In this document: one piece after another, positions 22,187-35,850 of the stretch
Position numbering within the stretch: the stretch's first letter is position 1
How the letters are laid out: every line of letters starts with the position of its first letter
Origin: Prunus persica
Lineage: Eukaryota; Streptophyta; Magnoliopsida; Rosales; Rosaceae
Assembly: GCF_000346465.2 (NCBI RefSeq)
Contig: NC_034009.1
Coordinates: 19,735,606-19,799,605, forward strand
Length of the DNA: 64,000 bases
Direction of reading: 5' to 3'
Made by a program: the position numbers and the translations under genes
Notes under the pieces: generated by a model
What the model saw: the letters and a program-made list of their open reading frames with translations, nothing else
Database searches by the model: none
What the model was told of the DNA's origin: nothing

Positions 22187-23911
22187 GTTTTGTGGGTAGG
22201 AGTTCAATAATTATACTTTTAAGAGCGTTTGAGGTCACCCACTTAATAGCATTAGCACTTTTTATTGAAATCACTTGGGTTTCTGTGGAAACTCAATGAC
22301 ATAAGGGCAAAAGTTTGAGTCTTTGCTCTATAATTATGTTGGATTGAAAATTTGCTGCCTTTCTTCTTTCTTGCATGTGCTTGGAATTACAATGAAAATT
22401 TCCTTTCATTGTTTTTTGGATGTTGAAGGGTTTGAGCATGAGGAAAAAGGTGATTTTGCAACCTCTCCAAAGCATTTCAGGTAAGAACCATATCCTTGAA
22501 TTGCCCTTTTGGACCAAAATTAAGCCTTTTGTGTGATGGTTTATCATATGATTGGGTTCTATGTTTGAGCTTATGGATTGGTTCATGGTGGATTTGAATT
22601 GGCACGCAGAGTTGCTTGGGTGAAGCTGATGACTGTGTGCATTGCAGGACTACAACAAAATGGTGCAACTACATCTATTCATGGACTTTGAAATAGAAAC
22701 GAGGTTTGCATCTTCGAATCGCCTCCACTGTATTTCAATTTCTTTCCCTTTTATTAATTTTGATTGTATTTCTCCCCTGTGACGGGATTGAACATGCTTT
22801 TGAATTGGTAATGGCAGGTGACTGTTTGTGCGTGAATAAAAGGCTTGCCATTGCCCTTGCTGCTGTTGTGGGACAGAGCCAGTGTATATGTACAGAAGTT
22901 GCGGTATACAAATGTTCTCTCTCCCTCTCTTTAATTTCAGTTTTTTTTTCTTTTAATAGAATTTCGTCAAATATTTTGGTTCTGGATTTTTTGTGTTGAA
23001 GAAATTTATAATAAAGGTATTTTATGACGTTCTGTGTGTGTAAATATCTTTTGTAGAACAACACAGAATGTTGACTGGCTTTTAAGGTGCTACAAGAAAA
23101 AACGAAGTAAGGTTCTGCATTTGGACTAGCAAAGAGGTTTGTCAATCGTTCTCTCATCCTCAATTTTTTTTTTCTTCAATAGTCAATTACATCTCAGCCT
23201 TAAATTCACTGTTTTTTATTTCTGTTTAATTTGATGAGACAATTTCTGTTGCAGAATTCTAAATTATGTTTTTTTTTTTCCATGTTAGGGTACTGGGATG
23301 CTAGGGGGTTCTTTTTATTCTCTTTTCCACTGCATTATGACTTAGATGGGTATGCTTCAAGAAGGTTGGTTTTATTCTTGAAGAATACCCATTTAGTTTT
23401 AGACATAGTTTATTTAGTTAAATATATGGCTACTGGTGAAATGGATTAGCCAAAAATTGCATATGTAATATGCATACAAATTCTTAGTGTTGTTGTAAAC
23501 AGACAGTTTAAGTGGAGGATTGTTGTACGAAATTTGGTAAACAAATATCAAAAAATTATCTTCACAATTTCTTAGGTTCCATTTAATTTGGTATTTGTTT
23601 TTGTGTGATATATTTCTCTTGGCTTTAGTGTTTCGTTTCGATGAATTTTGGGCTCTCACGTGTGCGAAATTGCAAACCTTTTTTTCGTATTGGGATTCCA
23701 ATTTTCCAAAATCAGTTCTCCCTAAGGTGATAAGTTTTTCTTTTCTTTTTTAATTTTTCCTCTGATGTCTCTGTCCAAAACATTATTTTTTTCGTAGTAC
23801 ATTTTGTGCAATGTACAGATATATTATTGGAATAGAAGATGAATCTGTCTTTTCAAAACAGCAAGAGTTGCATATTCTGCGAGTACTTTACTCCACCGGT
23901 TTTAGAATGAA
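22187..23911. other. Unassigned DNA between Copia and Helitron
   Basis: This continues the locus into which Copia inserted. Short open frames exist (for example 22706-22999, plus) but show no recognisable domain and no convincing splice structure. T-rich stretches alternate with mixed sequence, as in a large intron or old intergenic DNA. I see no RNA gene or transposon end here. Confidence 0.4.
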
Positions 23912-25268
23912 CTAGCAGAAAAGCCCGCGCGATGCTACGGGTTTTGAAATTACGTAGACAAAGTAAGATTGTTTATATATACAATGAGATTTAACTTGTA
24001 GCATTATGTTTAACTAAGGGAGTATAAGTTGCAAAAAAGGAAGTAAAAACATATTTTACAGGCTACTTGTTATGTTAAAATAGTAGACTTGTTTGTATAT
24101 ACATTGAGATGTTAATAGTGGGAAGCAGCCATCAAAATAGCAAAATTTGGATAGTTTTGAGCAGCATGCTGTTTAATTGGGCGAGTTTTGTTTTGCAATT
24201 TCTTCATGATTTTTCTTCTCTTTGATGGAGGTCTTGACCCTGTTATAAAAAAGTGGGAAAATAGTAAATGTTAATGTTGATGAATGGGGAAAATTGAGTT
24301 AGGACAATAATCATAAACATCTAATTATGTATAAACAGGAATAATATAATTTAACAATTTAATAAGAAAGTTATAAATGGTTTTCCAATCTAGGAAACAC
24401 AAAGTAACAAAATTAAGAGAACTAATGAGCAAGCTGTAGATGGTTTTCCAATTGAAGTAACACAAAGTAAACATATTTTAAATTCTGTGTTTATCTAAAG
24501 GAAAAGTTGAAGAGAGGTAAAATAATCATGGTTGGATATATTGAAGAAAAATTGAAAAAAAGGATGTAAATATAATGTTTAGGCCTTTAATTCTCTTATG
24601 TATTAGGAACATATGACTCTTTTTCCCTTATTTGGAGTTAAAATTACTTAAGGGCTTGACATTTCTATTGAAAAACGGGCAGAACCTCCCCTGAAAAATG
24701 GACATTTCCCAAAAAAATTCACCTGTAAATATGACAATTTAATAGTATTTCCAAACATTCAGCGTGCAAAAATTTCATTTATACTTAATTCAATAGTGGT
24801 TAAATGGTTTTTAGACCTATATAATAAGTAGAGATAATCTTATAATATATTAAAACAAAGCATCAATCAGAATATGACAGAAGGTATGAATAATTGAATA
24901 TTATGCATGTAATATGTATTTAAATGAGATGAGTGAATTAGAGAATACAAACTCTAATTTCGGGGTAGGAGTACTGGTTGCCAAACTCTCCATGCTTGAT
25001 TTCTTCTTTAAGCCAATGATTGATAAATCAGAATCTGATATAATTTCCTCTATGCTTTTTGTTGCAACCATTTTTTCAGATTCGTTTTCGGTTTGAACAT
25101 GACTTAAAGAAATGCTAAATGGAAAAGAAAGAAATATATTGGTAAATGTTAGAATATGCGTAAGTATTGATATAAAGGAGTTAATTATTATATAAATTCT
25201 AACTTTTTTGGTTTTTTTGATGGACGAAAGGTAAAGAGAGTTCTTTTGACAGCGTCTCTGTATTTTTT
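23912..25268 (-). other. Helitron 3' non-coding region
   Basis: About 1.35 kb of AT-rich DNA lies between the RPA stop codon and the hairpin terminus. The short open frame at 24914-25096 has no recognisable domain. No further gene is seen. Confidence 0.6.
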
Positions 25269-27789
25269 TTAAGAAATTGGGGTAGCTTCTGTTATAGAAG
25301 CATCAGCTGAGCTTCTGGAAGATGCACTTGGAATTTGCTTTGAGAGAAGTGGGGTAATGGGCGGAACCATTTGGGTACCAATGTTTTCTGTATCATGTGC
25401 AGCCAAACTTTTGTCAGATGATTGCGATGTTGGTTCAAGAAGTGGCATTGTGTCATCGAAGATTGCTTGAATGAGTAGATCATTTCTGTTGAAATCACTT
25501 CTCATGCTCCCAAATCGAAGTTGAAAATTTTTAACTTGTCCTCTTGTTTGCAGAATTGCATCTGGCAATTGTTGTTGGTCGGTAAAACCTCTTTGAACAA
25601 CCAATTCATTGCAAGAAATTCTAAACAATTGTTCTGCTGGTCTTCCAATTATGATTGCATTGGTTTCATCAGTTGAATCTTCAAGCACCAAGCTCACTTT
25701 GAACCTGTATGTAAAATTTATGTACTTCTTTAATAATTTAAAATAATTGTGTTTAAATTTTATGGAAAAATAAAATGAAAAAAATTGTTGAGATTTGTAT
25801 TACCAAGGGAGAGGAATTTGATTATTGTGTTTTGGGCACAAAAGTTCATCACGGTGGGCAGCAGTTCTAAGTTGTTTAAAGCAAGATGGACATGATTTAT
25901 ACCACCAACCGTTACGTGTGTCAAAACGTGTAATAGCTGCTTTGCATAAAATGGGAGTGTCCTAAAACATATTTAAAACATATATATTAATATAGGAAAA
26001 ACAATTATAAAATATATAGTGATAAGAGAAGAATAAAGTGAAAATTAGTTTAAATAATTTGTGAAATTGTATGTTAAAATATGAATAATAAAGAGATTAA
26101 AGAAAGAAGTTAGTGTATTTACCTTATGTGTCTCTGGATCAAGAACATTTAACTCTTGGACAGATAGCTTTTTAGCAGCTTCTAAATGTTGAGGTGTCAT
26201 TAGTTGAGTGGCGGAAGAAGGCATCATTTTAATGGCATGTGTAGAGTCATTAAAACTGTGGTTATTGTTATTTTTATATAATAAAAAAGAGGTGTTAATT
26301 TAGGTAAATGGGGAAACAAAGGTATATGTTAAAACAAAAATGATAAAAATTCATACATCGTTTTGTAGGCCGCCAATTCTTGTATATCTGGATTGATAAA
26401 AATTAATGTGGAGACACTACTGTTGAGAACAATTTTCCCTACATATTGATAAATAATAAATTAGATTTGTTTTTATTTGAAATGAAGTGTAAATAATAGG
26501 AAAAAGTGAAAATAAATTGGATACCTTGAAATTGTTTAACTTCCAGGCTTGTAAAAGCTGCAAATATTGGCGATGTCAATTGTTGTAAAGCTTGGGAATC
26601 AAAAGTTTTTGCAGGATCTCCCCACAGGGTTATTCTAACATCTTCCTTCCTGAATGATTAGATGTGGAGAAAAAAAATATTTAGAAAGAGATATAATAGT
26701 TTAAAATTTGAATTATAAACATTTTCTGAATATTTGTACCTGATATTTTCAATGTAGCCTTCACATTTATCCTCAAGCCTCTCATTGCCCACCATTTTTT
26801 GTTCCAATGGTTGTATTCCAGTAATGTGTCCAAAAACATCTTGCAATATGATAAAAAAATATCATAAGGATATTAAAATGTGGAAATTTTTTGGATAAAT
26901 ACTTATTGTATATATATGCATAGTTTTTAATAATATATAGAGTATTACCTGTTAGGATGTCAATTTTGTCTATGCGAGTGGACAATTGAGTATAATCTAC
27001 CAGATAAAATCGATGTTGTGGAATGTGTGGGTGAATGGTTGGTAGTTCTTTGAAAGTTGTTCTCGCATTAAAGAACAGTTGTGCAACATGTAGTACAACT
27101 TTGTGAGATGGTTTGTTGCGACCAGTGTAGAAATGTGTTATTTCATAAATGGAACCAGCTTTTATTTTTGGAGCTTCAAAATCATAGTCGATCTCTTTGA
27201 CGCTAGCTTGTATTGCATCTGTCTACATAATTGAAAAAAGAGGAAGAGAAAAATTAATAAGGGAAAATTATATTTAAAAGGAAGGAAATACAAATATATG
27301 ATAATACATTCATTTAACAAAAATAAAAAAAATAAAAAACTAATTAGACCATATATAATGAATCCAGACCTAACAAAGCCCATAGATAATACAGTTTACA
27401 GCAATATTGTTCATTATTCAGATCCTCTACAGAAGCATTTTGACCGAATTTATACCTACTTTATATGGTTATGGCCTCCTAGAAAAATGGGTTCAGTGTC
27501 AATAACAAGAAGAACGTATACACTTACACGCCAACATCCACCAAAAACTAAGGGAGCTCAATAGAAATAGATATTAAACAAAGGGTTTCTTTAAGTGATG
27601 TTATTATAATTAAATTGAAATAACATAGAAAAGAGATTTTCTTACCTTTTGGTCAACCAGGATACACTGAAGGCCGCCGAATTGATCATTAGATCCAATA
27701 AGTTTTGGTCGCCACATTCTGTAGATACATACTTTGAGTTTCTTGTTAAATTGGAACGGTTGTAAATCACGGATATAAGTGAAACTCAT
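25269..27789 (-). CDS. Helitron-borne RPA1-like single-stranded DNA-binding protein
   Basis: Spliced model on the minus strand: 27789-27646, 27222-26949, 26839-26740, 26649-26525, 26438-26357, 26255-26123, 25961-25804, 25704-25269. It gives 483 residues, all junctions GT/AG and in frame. ATG 27789 opens MSFTYIRDLQPF, the usual start of plant Helitron RPA proteins. An N-terminal OB fold (FNKKLKVCIYRMWRPK) is followed by a central OB fold (KEDVRITLWGD) and a C-terminal zinc-ribbon OB fold (Cys pair in WYKSCPSCFKQL, then LLCPKH; PWFKVSLVLEDSTDET). The tail after about residue 400 is Ser/Thr-rich. RPA-like proteins bind single-stranded DNA and probably help rolling-circle transposition (inferred). 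No inactivating mutation is visible. Confidence 0.88.
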
Positions 27790-27915
27790 TGTGCTTTAAA
27801 TCTGCATATAAAATATATTTTTTGTTAGCATAAAAATGCATGTATATATTTATTAAAAGTTAGGAGAAAAAATATACAAATATTTAATTATGGATACATC
27901 AAAATTGGAACTTCA

Positions 27916-30900
27916 TTATAAATTTTGAAGAACATCTTTATACACTATGTTTTTAGTGTAATTATTTGGTACTTCTTTATTATTTTCTATTAGGATTTTA
28001 AGACCTTGTCTTGATGTAACCCTGGATAATGCAACATAAAGTTGTCCATGAGTGAATACAAGTTGAGAAAGATATAGTCCAACTTGTTTCAATGATTGGC
28101 CTTGACTTTTATTTATTGTCATTGCATAACATGGTCTAATTGGGAATTGGCGCCTTTTAAAAATGAAAGGCCATTTGTTTTCAGTTGCTGTAAGGCTTAT
28201 TCGAGGTATGAAAACTATGTGACCAATGTTACTACCAGCAAGTATTTTTGCTTCGATAATTTTATCATACAATTGTGTAATAACTAATCGTGTTCCATTA
28301 CACAAACATGAAGATTGATTTTAGTTTCTCAATAGCATGATGGGAATTCCTATTTTTAAAGCTAAATAGTATGAAGGTAAACCATTGAATTCAAGTTTGT
28401 TTAAAAATTATGTAGGATATAAAATAGTAAGGTTTTCAGAATTTTCAGATGATGAGCATAAAGAATCTGAGCTTAAATAAATGCGTTCTTGTCCAGGTAA
28501 TAAATCAATTGCATAGTTATTTATTTCAGTTACAGTTGTGTTTCGAGGTGTTACAATAACTCGTTCTCTTAAATAAGTAAAATTGTTGAAATTTCTTTCA
28601 AAATTTGGGTATGTTGCTAAAAAAAGGAATGAATAGGATGTGTGTATGAATGTATAAGTAAATCTTGAGGAATTTTGATCCAAGATGCATCTTTATCATT
28701 TGGATCATCTATATCAACAATTTGACCATTACCGATGCGCAAAATCCATGCAGCAAAATCATTTATTTTTTGTTTTTCTTCAATGTTTAATCCATTTTTC
28801 GAGAGTCTCATATTTTCTTTTAAATGGAATATTTTAAAAAAAGGCCATAAATAAGAGCTATTGGGAGAGGCATCTATTATTTCTTCTCTTGTTCCTCCTG
28901 GAATAACTGGTAATATTTGTCTGAAATCACCACCTAACAATAAAGGTTTCCCACCAAATGGAACATTGTTATCTAAAGGATTTAAATGTGATAAAATATC
29001 AGAAAGTGATTTATCTAATGCTTCAAAACAATGTTTGTGATTCATAGGAGCTTCGTCCCAAACAATTAAAGCGGCTTTTTCAATTAATTTGGCAAGATGA
29101 GTTCCTTTTTTTATTCGACATGTTGAGCAATTGTTAACAATTAAGGGAATTTTAAATCTAGAGTGAGCTGTTCTACCACTAGGTAATCATAATGATGCTA
29201 TTCCTGATGAAGCAACAGCTAAAACAATATTTCCTTGGGATCGAATTTTACTTATTATAGTATGCCACAAAAAAGTTTTTCCTGTTCCTCCATGACCGTG
29301 GACAAAAAAGAGGCCTGACATTTTTTCTTCAATAGTTTTTATAACACAATCATATACATCTTTTTGACCTTTGTTAAGTTGTGTAACTAAAATGGAGTGT
29401 TCTTTTTCTAAATTATTATAATTGTAATTTAATTCTTCTCTAAGCAATTTATTTCTAAGTTCTAACATTCTATATTCATCAGGCATAGGAAGGTGATGCT
29501 CCTTTAAAGAGCTGGAAGATACATTGAAAAGCTGTTCTAATTCAAATAAAAGAGAATTTTTTAATTCAGATTCTGATACAATTAGATTTGGCATTCCGAA
29601 AGTTTGTCGTAATTTGTGTAAAATGTCCTCAGACATATTTTGCCAATAAGTGTCAAAAAGAATTTGAGGATTTCCTACATCACAAAATAAAATGATTGTG
29701 ACAAATAATTGCCTTAATTGAGGACATGTGGCTGTGTTTACAGCATTTGCTAAGGCTTCAATCCATTCTTTATCATCTCTTAACAAACCTAGGGATTTAC
29801 ATGCAGCTTGGTATGATGGTTCTATAATACCATTAACAGTTTTTAGGTCATTAAAGTGAAAAGCCCCTTTTTGCAAATTCAAAAGCATTCTTAAATAATA
29901 GAATTCACCAGATGCAGGATGTACATAAGCTATTCTACCAAGGGATCCTTTTTTTTTTCTAGGTTTCCACATCTTAGTGCGAGAATTCCACACAAATTTT
30001 GAAGGGAATTTTGCATACTTTAATGTTCGTGCTTCATGAAAAGTTTTATTAGCTTCAAACCAACTTGTTAACAATTGATTGAAGTGATTGATTACCATTG
30101 AAAATAATATTTTGTTCAAGGTAAATGTATTGGTAATCGTTCAACTGAGGGTTTTCTAAAATGAATAGGATATTGAAACAATCTCCAAACAGCTTTATAT
30201 GGAGATATGTATCTACAATTTAGATAGGCTAGTATTTCATCTTGTTGGTTCTCTTGGAAAACTACTCTAGCTCTATCTGAACCTTTGTTTATATATTTGA
30301 AAAGATATTTTATAAGCATTGATTGACAACAGGATTCAACATTTATATGAGCATTGTATCTATGCAGTAATTTAGAATTGTAAGGTACTACAAAACTATT
30401 ATCAATTTGTATTCCATTTTTTATTACAAATTTTGTTAGGTCGTCACGGCGTTTGTATACAAGGTAACCATTTGTTTCAAAAATTGTTTCGCTTTTATAT
30501 TGTTTGGGAAAAGATTTAGAACATTTTCCTTCTCACATACATGGAGAATGAGGATTTATTTGTCCACATGGACCATGGATCATAAATTGAGCCACAATAT
30601 CATAAAGATCATAATTTACAGTTTTGTCTGGTAATTCAGTAGAAATGATAGAATCTATATGAACTGCTGAATAACATTTATAATTTTGTTTTAACCAGAT
30701 CAACATGTGAGCATGTGGCAATCCTCTTTTTTGGAATTCGACAGTACAAACATCTGTGTTGATTGGGTGAAAAAAGGGAAAAAATTCTTATTTAGTTTTA
30801 TTATTTAATAAAATGATAAAAATGGAGAGTAGTATAAATGGTGTGTTTTTAAAATTTACCTGCTTCGATTTCTCCAAAAGGTTCTCCTAATTTGATATAA

Positions 30901-32652
30901 TTGATCATTTCATCAAGTTTTATTTTAAATAATCTTGAAACTATATCAGGCCGATCTTCTGGTTTGTATCCAGGTTTTGTATTAAACTCTCTTACAATTT
31001 CGGGCCATCTAACATTGCAGGTGAAAGTTATAAATAAATCAGGATTTCCATATTGTCTACAAATTGCCATAGCATCTTGATAATTGTTAAGCATGTATCT
31101 AGCACTTCCAGTATATGAGCTGGGCAATATCACTCTTTGACCTATGTTATTAGCATCATTATCATCTTTTGAAATTGCATCACAAATGCCTTTATAAACC
31201 TCACTTCTTAAATTTTTTTGATTTTTCCTAATATAATCTAATCGATCTTCTTCAAGTGTTGCATAAGCGTCTACTAAAAATTGTTGGAACAATCTTCCAC
31301 CTTTTAATAATGTATCGAATTGAAACACTCTTTCTTGGATTTGATAAGCTATAAAAGCTCTCATAGGAATTCTTCTTCGTTTAGATTCATGGCTTGTACA
31401 ATGCCATTTTAAGTCAGGTGTATACCCATCTTCACCAAAAGGAAAAAGAAGAGGATATTGTAAAGACATGAATTTTGGATTTAATTTTGTCACACGTTTT
31501 AACTCTCCACTTTTAAATTCTATTATAATATCTCTATTTGAATCAAAAAGGCCTATATCTCCCACTATTAAACCACCAATTTCATCACATGTCGGTTGTT
31601 CATATTGTTTGCTATCATTGGATTGCCTGCCTAACAATGTGATCTTTAGAGGAGGAAAAGAACCTTTTTCAAATTTATCTCAAATTTTTCGAAAAAATTT
31701 AACCAATTCATTTGTTTGATCAAACATTTGAATTAAACCTTCCACAATGTTTTGATCTAGCTTTTCATTTTTTTGATTACAATTAACTGCATCAAGCCGA
31801 TTCATAACCTCATTATGGGTATCATATATATAAAGTTGGGCAAATTTAGGACATTGACCCTCAGGAGGTAGTAAAGAACCTATTAAATGATGAACTTGAC
31901 CACTGATTTTGAAAACATAAGGGCTTGATCCATTGTTAATTGATTTATCAATTTTGGCTCCCATTGAAGTAAATGCAAACATAGAATTGTAAACCCTGAT
32001 ATTTTTTCTGAATAATACACTTTTTTTCCCTCTATTAGGATCAAGCAAATTTTCTAAAAAACAGGGTGTTGGTTTTGGACTTTGAAGTTTGATTTTTCCT
32101 TGTTGGCAACAAAGAGTAAAGAGAGGCTCATTGTTTTTTGATCTTTGTTTAATGGATTCTTGTAACCAAAAAAGTGCACCACAATAATGCACTTATGATT
32201 CTTCTCTCCAAAATCTGCATATTCTTGGATTATTCCTATAGGGGTGTAGAATGGAGAGAATAGAAAACATAAATGTAGGTTATTAGTAATAGAACAATGT
32301 AGTTCAAGTTTAGTAGAAAATTTTGAAGCAAAGGGAAACACCCACCTTGCCTATTTCTTTGAAAGATCGCTTGACCTTTACTCATTTGATTAAAACGATG
32401 AAATTCAATTTCATCTATTGCTGTTTCAACTGTATTCACATTGATAGATGATGTACTTTCAACACATTTTTGTCTTTTGTTATCAGTTTGAGAAATGTTT
32501 TGATCACTGTTGATGGGAATTTTCTCGCTTGGATGTTTATCATTAATATGAGAAACATTTTTATTTGGGACTTGTATATCATTTGAAATGATGAGATTAT
32601 GAGGTTCTTGCATGATTTGTTTTCTCATGGTATTTCTAGTTCTCTTCGACAT
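27916..32652 (-). pseudogene. Helitron Rep-helicase (RepHel, Pif1-like), broken
   Basis: From ATG 32652 (MSKRTRN...) a first exon ends at 32346, and an acceptor follows near 32208. The order is then the N-terminal domain with a CGALFW zinc-like motif, the Helitron-like N domain (SSYTGSARYMLNNYQDAMAI, NPDLFITFTCN), the Rep HUH motif (PHAHMLIWL, about 30700), the two-tyrosine motif (YLFKYINKG, about 30300), Pif1 Walker A (GHGGTGKT, about 29290), Walker B region (GGDFRQILPVI, about 28930) and C-terminal motif (TINKSQGQSL, ALSRV, about 28080). Breaks include a frameshift near 32190, stops at 31680 and 29187, and several lost frames between 30849 and 28300. The catalytic motifs survive but no complete protein can be made. 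Confidence 0.9.
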
Positions 32653-33055
32653 TATCAGCGAAGATTTCAATTTCCCAAAAACAGATTGATATCTAGAAAA
32701 AAAAACATATATATATAAGTAATATTTCACATTATTAATAACATTTAAATTCTAAGAATGCAAAATAAATGTAGAAATATGATGATAGAATTATATAAAT
32801 GAAAATCTTCAAATGATACAATATTTGCTAATCAATTAGTTATAAATGATATGCACAGTTTTTTTGAAAAGTTAGAAAATACTGACCTGTAATGAGAGAA
32901 TTTGTTAAGCACTTGTAGCAACACGTATGCAAAAGCAAGATGATAGCAACAACCTAAAATACATAAGTAGAAGAACAGTTTTTGTTGATAGGTTCAAATC
33001 CAAATAATTAAATTGATAAAGCAAAAGTATTTAATTTTATACATCAATTAAATCT

Positions 33056-33769
33056 CTGTTATTTTATCAAACAACCAACTTCGTTTCATAATGATTAAAC
33101 AATATATATATGTATTAATATAAAGCCTTGTTAAACCGATATGTATAGTTGAGACATTTAACTGAAAATTTATAATCAACCAAGCTCACTAGATTAATAA
33201 TTTAAATAAAATGCTTAATGAGAACATCAAGGGAAAAATATTTAAAAAAGGGGGAAAATTTTAGCATCAAAGCATATTCAACTTGTATCAATCAACAAAA
33301 TAAAGATTACTTGTAAATAACTTGTATGCAAGCACAATCGATGAAAATAAAATAAAAAATCTTACAAAATGATTAAAATCAAGTGATTAAGATGACTAAT
33401 ATTGGTTAATGTTAGAAAACAATGAATTGGAAGAGTTTTTATACCTCGAAAATGATAGCAGAATCCAAATGTCTAGTCCCTTACTATTTGGTGTATCCAA
33501 GCTGTGAAATAAACAAATGATTGAATTATATTTGGATCGGATATGTGTGTGTATCTACATACATGCATACACATTATAAAGAAAGTACATAGTACGAAAT
33601 TGTTTTATATCACTGTATCATGATTACAAAGCAACGATACTAATTTTTATTCGATCAAAATATATTTGTAGAAAGACACAGCTGCAACAGAATAAAAATT
33701 AAAATATAACAATTCTAGATATCTATTATTTTATCAGATAACCAACTTCGGTTCATAATGATTAAACAG

Positions 33770-33801
<32 letters not shown>

Positions 33802-34180
33802 TAAAGCCTTGTTAAATCCATATGTACAATTGAGACATTGAACTCAAAATTTATAATCAACCAAGTTCACCAGATTAATGATTTAGATAAAATGTTCAAT
33901 GAGAACATCAAAGGGAAAATATTTAAAAGAGGAGAAAATTTTTAGCAATAAAGCATATCCAACTTGTATCAATCAACAAAATAAAGATTACTTCTAAATA
34001 ACTTGTATGCAAGCATAATCGATGAAAATAAAATATAAAATCTTACAAAATAATTAAAATCAATTGACTAACATGACTAATAATGCTCAATTTAAAAAAA
34101 CAATGAATTAGAGGAGTTTTTATACCTCGAAAATGACAGCAGAATGCAAATGTCTAGTCCCTTGCTTTTTGGTGTATTCA
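33056..34180. repeat. Tandem duplication in the Helitron 5' non-coding region
   Basis: Two copies of a roughly 450-bp block lie at about 33056-33495 and 33722-34180. Each begins near ATTTTATCA, contains CAATGAATT and ACCTCGAAAATGA, and ends near AAATGTCTAGTCCCTT. They are offset by about 665 bp. The second is cut by CACTA B just after GGTGTATTCA. A (TA)n tract (33770-33798) lies inside copy 2. The blocks may be promoter or leader of RepHel (inferred). The stretch 32730-33055 is AT-rich and holds nothing recognised. Confidence 0.75.
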
Positions 34181-35850
34181 CACTACTACAAAAAAGCAAA
34201 AAGACGACGGTAAATCACCGTCGTGTATTCAGTTTTTCAATGGTCGTGGAATCCACCGTCATCTTTTCCCTCATAAACCACGACGCTAAATCACCGTCGT
34301 TGTTAAAATATACAACGTCATCAACAAATACAAAACGACGTCTTTGTACTGCAAAAAGATCTAAAAAAAGCAGTCGAGGATGAGAATAGACGACCAACTC
34401 TCTAAAAAAACCGTCGTTAAAAAGGAAAAATATGACACATATTAACAGAACAAGGCCGCAAGATAGACATACAACGACGAAAATTAAAATAAGACGCCGT
34501 TAAATATCATTTTCACGACAATAAAAAATATGACGTCTTTAAATACATTAGAAGGCGACGTTATTGATACCTACTACGTTGCCTATATAAAAACAGCCGT
34601 CGTAAAATAAATTTTCCACTTCGATTTTTCTATAAAAGATGACGTGGAAATAGTTGTCAGTGTCATTATTTACGACGTATGTATTTATAGAGTAGACGTT
34701 GAACAACGAAACAACGTCGGTTACAAATATATGAGAGTCGTATTACAAAATTTATACGTCCTATTTTCAGAAACAAACAACGACGATAAATATTAGACGT
34801 TGTTAAATAAAACAACGTCGAAAACAAATAAAAACAGACGTGTTTAGTCTGCTAAAGTTCTAAAAAATAGTCGAGGATGAGAATAGACGACCAACTCAAA
34901 CAAATCACCGTCGTTAAAAAGGAAAAATATGACACATATTAAAAGAACAAGGCCGCAAGATAGACATATAACGACGACAACTAAAACACTACGCCGTTAA
35001 ATATAATTTTCACGACAAGAAAAAATATGACGTCTTTAAATACATGAGAAGACGACGTTATTGATATCTACTACGTCTCTTATTTACAACCGTTGTGAAA
35101 TAAATTTTCCACTTCGATTTTTCTAAAAAAGATGACGTGGAAATAGTTGTCAGTGTCATTATTTACGACGTATGTATTTATATAATTGACGTTGAAATGC
35201 GAAACAACGTCGGTGGCATTTATATAGTCGACGTTGTATTTATATGTATTCATTACTCACGACGCACTTATTAATATAGACGACGTTGAACTTCTAAACA
35301 ACGTCGGTTTTAAATAAATGAGAGCCGTATTACAGAACATATAGACGGCGTTGATTATGATGAGAGTCGTATTACAAATAACGTCGTTTAATTGATATTA
35401 GACGGTGGTTATAATGAATTACCGTCGGAATTCATTTCGTTCCTCTTCGTTTATAAAAGAACTTGCGACGTGGAAAATGTATGATGACGTCGTATTTTTT
35501 AACGTTCAGATTATATATCTCGTTTTTTAGACGTCGGTATTATGGGATTGGAGTCGTGTTATTTTGAATTACATGGCGGTTCTTAATCCTTCCCCGACGT
35601 GATATCCTGAATAATTGCTTCACAATAGCGTCGTGGTTCTTCATTGTTACGTTGCTTTACGACGTCGGTAAATATGCTGAATAACTGGTTCACAATAACG
35701 TCGTGTTTTATGCAGAATATAATGATGTAATCTGGAACCAGTATTTTTTGCACTGATTGTTTTGTGGCCAAAACCTGTATAATGAAAGTGAAGAAATCAC
35801 ATTACAATATATTAAAAAATTAATGTCATACACTGCCAATTACATAAGCA
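34181..35850. repeat. CACTA B subterminal motif array
   Basis: Reverse counterpart of 14427-16038 of A, including the tandem roughly 350-bp duplication. It holds many CGACG/CGTCG motifs and no gene. Close to the TNP2 stop (35710-35850) a stretch differs from A (AATGATGTAATCTGGAACC and following), a small local insertion or replacement. Confidence 0.7.

Larger units (their letters stand above)
23912..34180 (-). mobile_element. Helitron (minus orientation), 5' end not identified
   Basis: Read on the minus strand, the 3' end is a GC-rich hairpin (CCCGTAGCATCGCGCGGG) followed by CTTTTCTGCTAG and then T. This is the Helitron pattern of hairpin, about 12 nt, CTRR and insertion before T. Inside, on the same strand, are a RepHel gene (27916-32652) and an RPA-like gene (25269-27789), the usual content of plant Helitrons. 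CACTA B interrupts the 5' non-coding part at 34181, and the TC start beyond it was not found. The RPA gene is intact while RepHel is broken. Confidence 0.88.

Noticed and set aside
22706..22999. Small secreted protein gene
   Set aside because: The hydrophobic start looks like a signal peptide, but there is no family match, no clear promoter, and the frame runs into AT-rich intron-like DNA.
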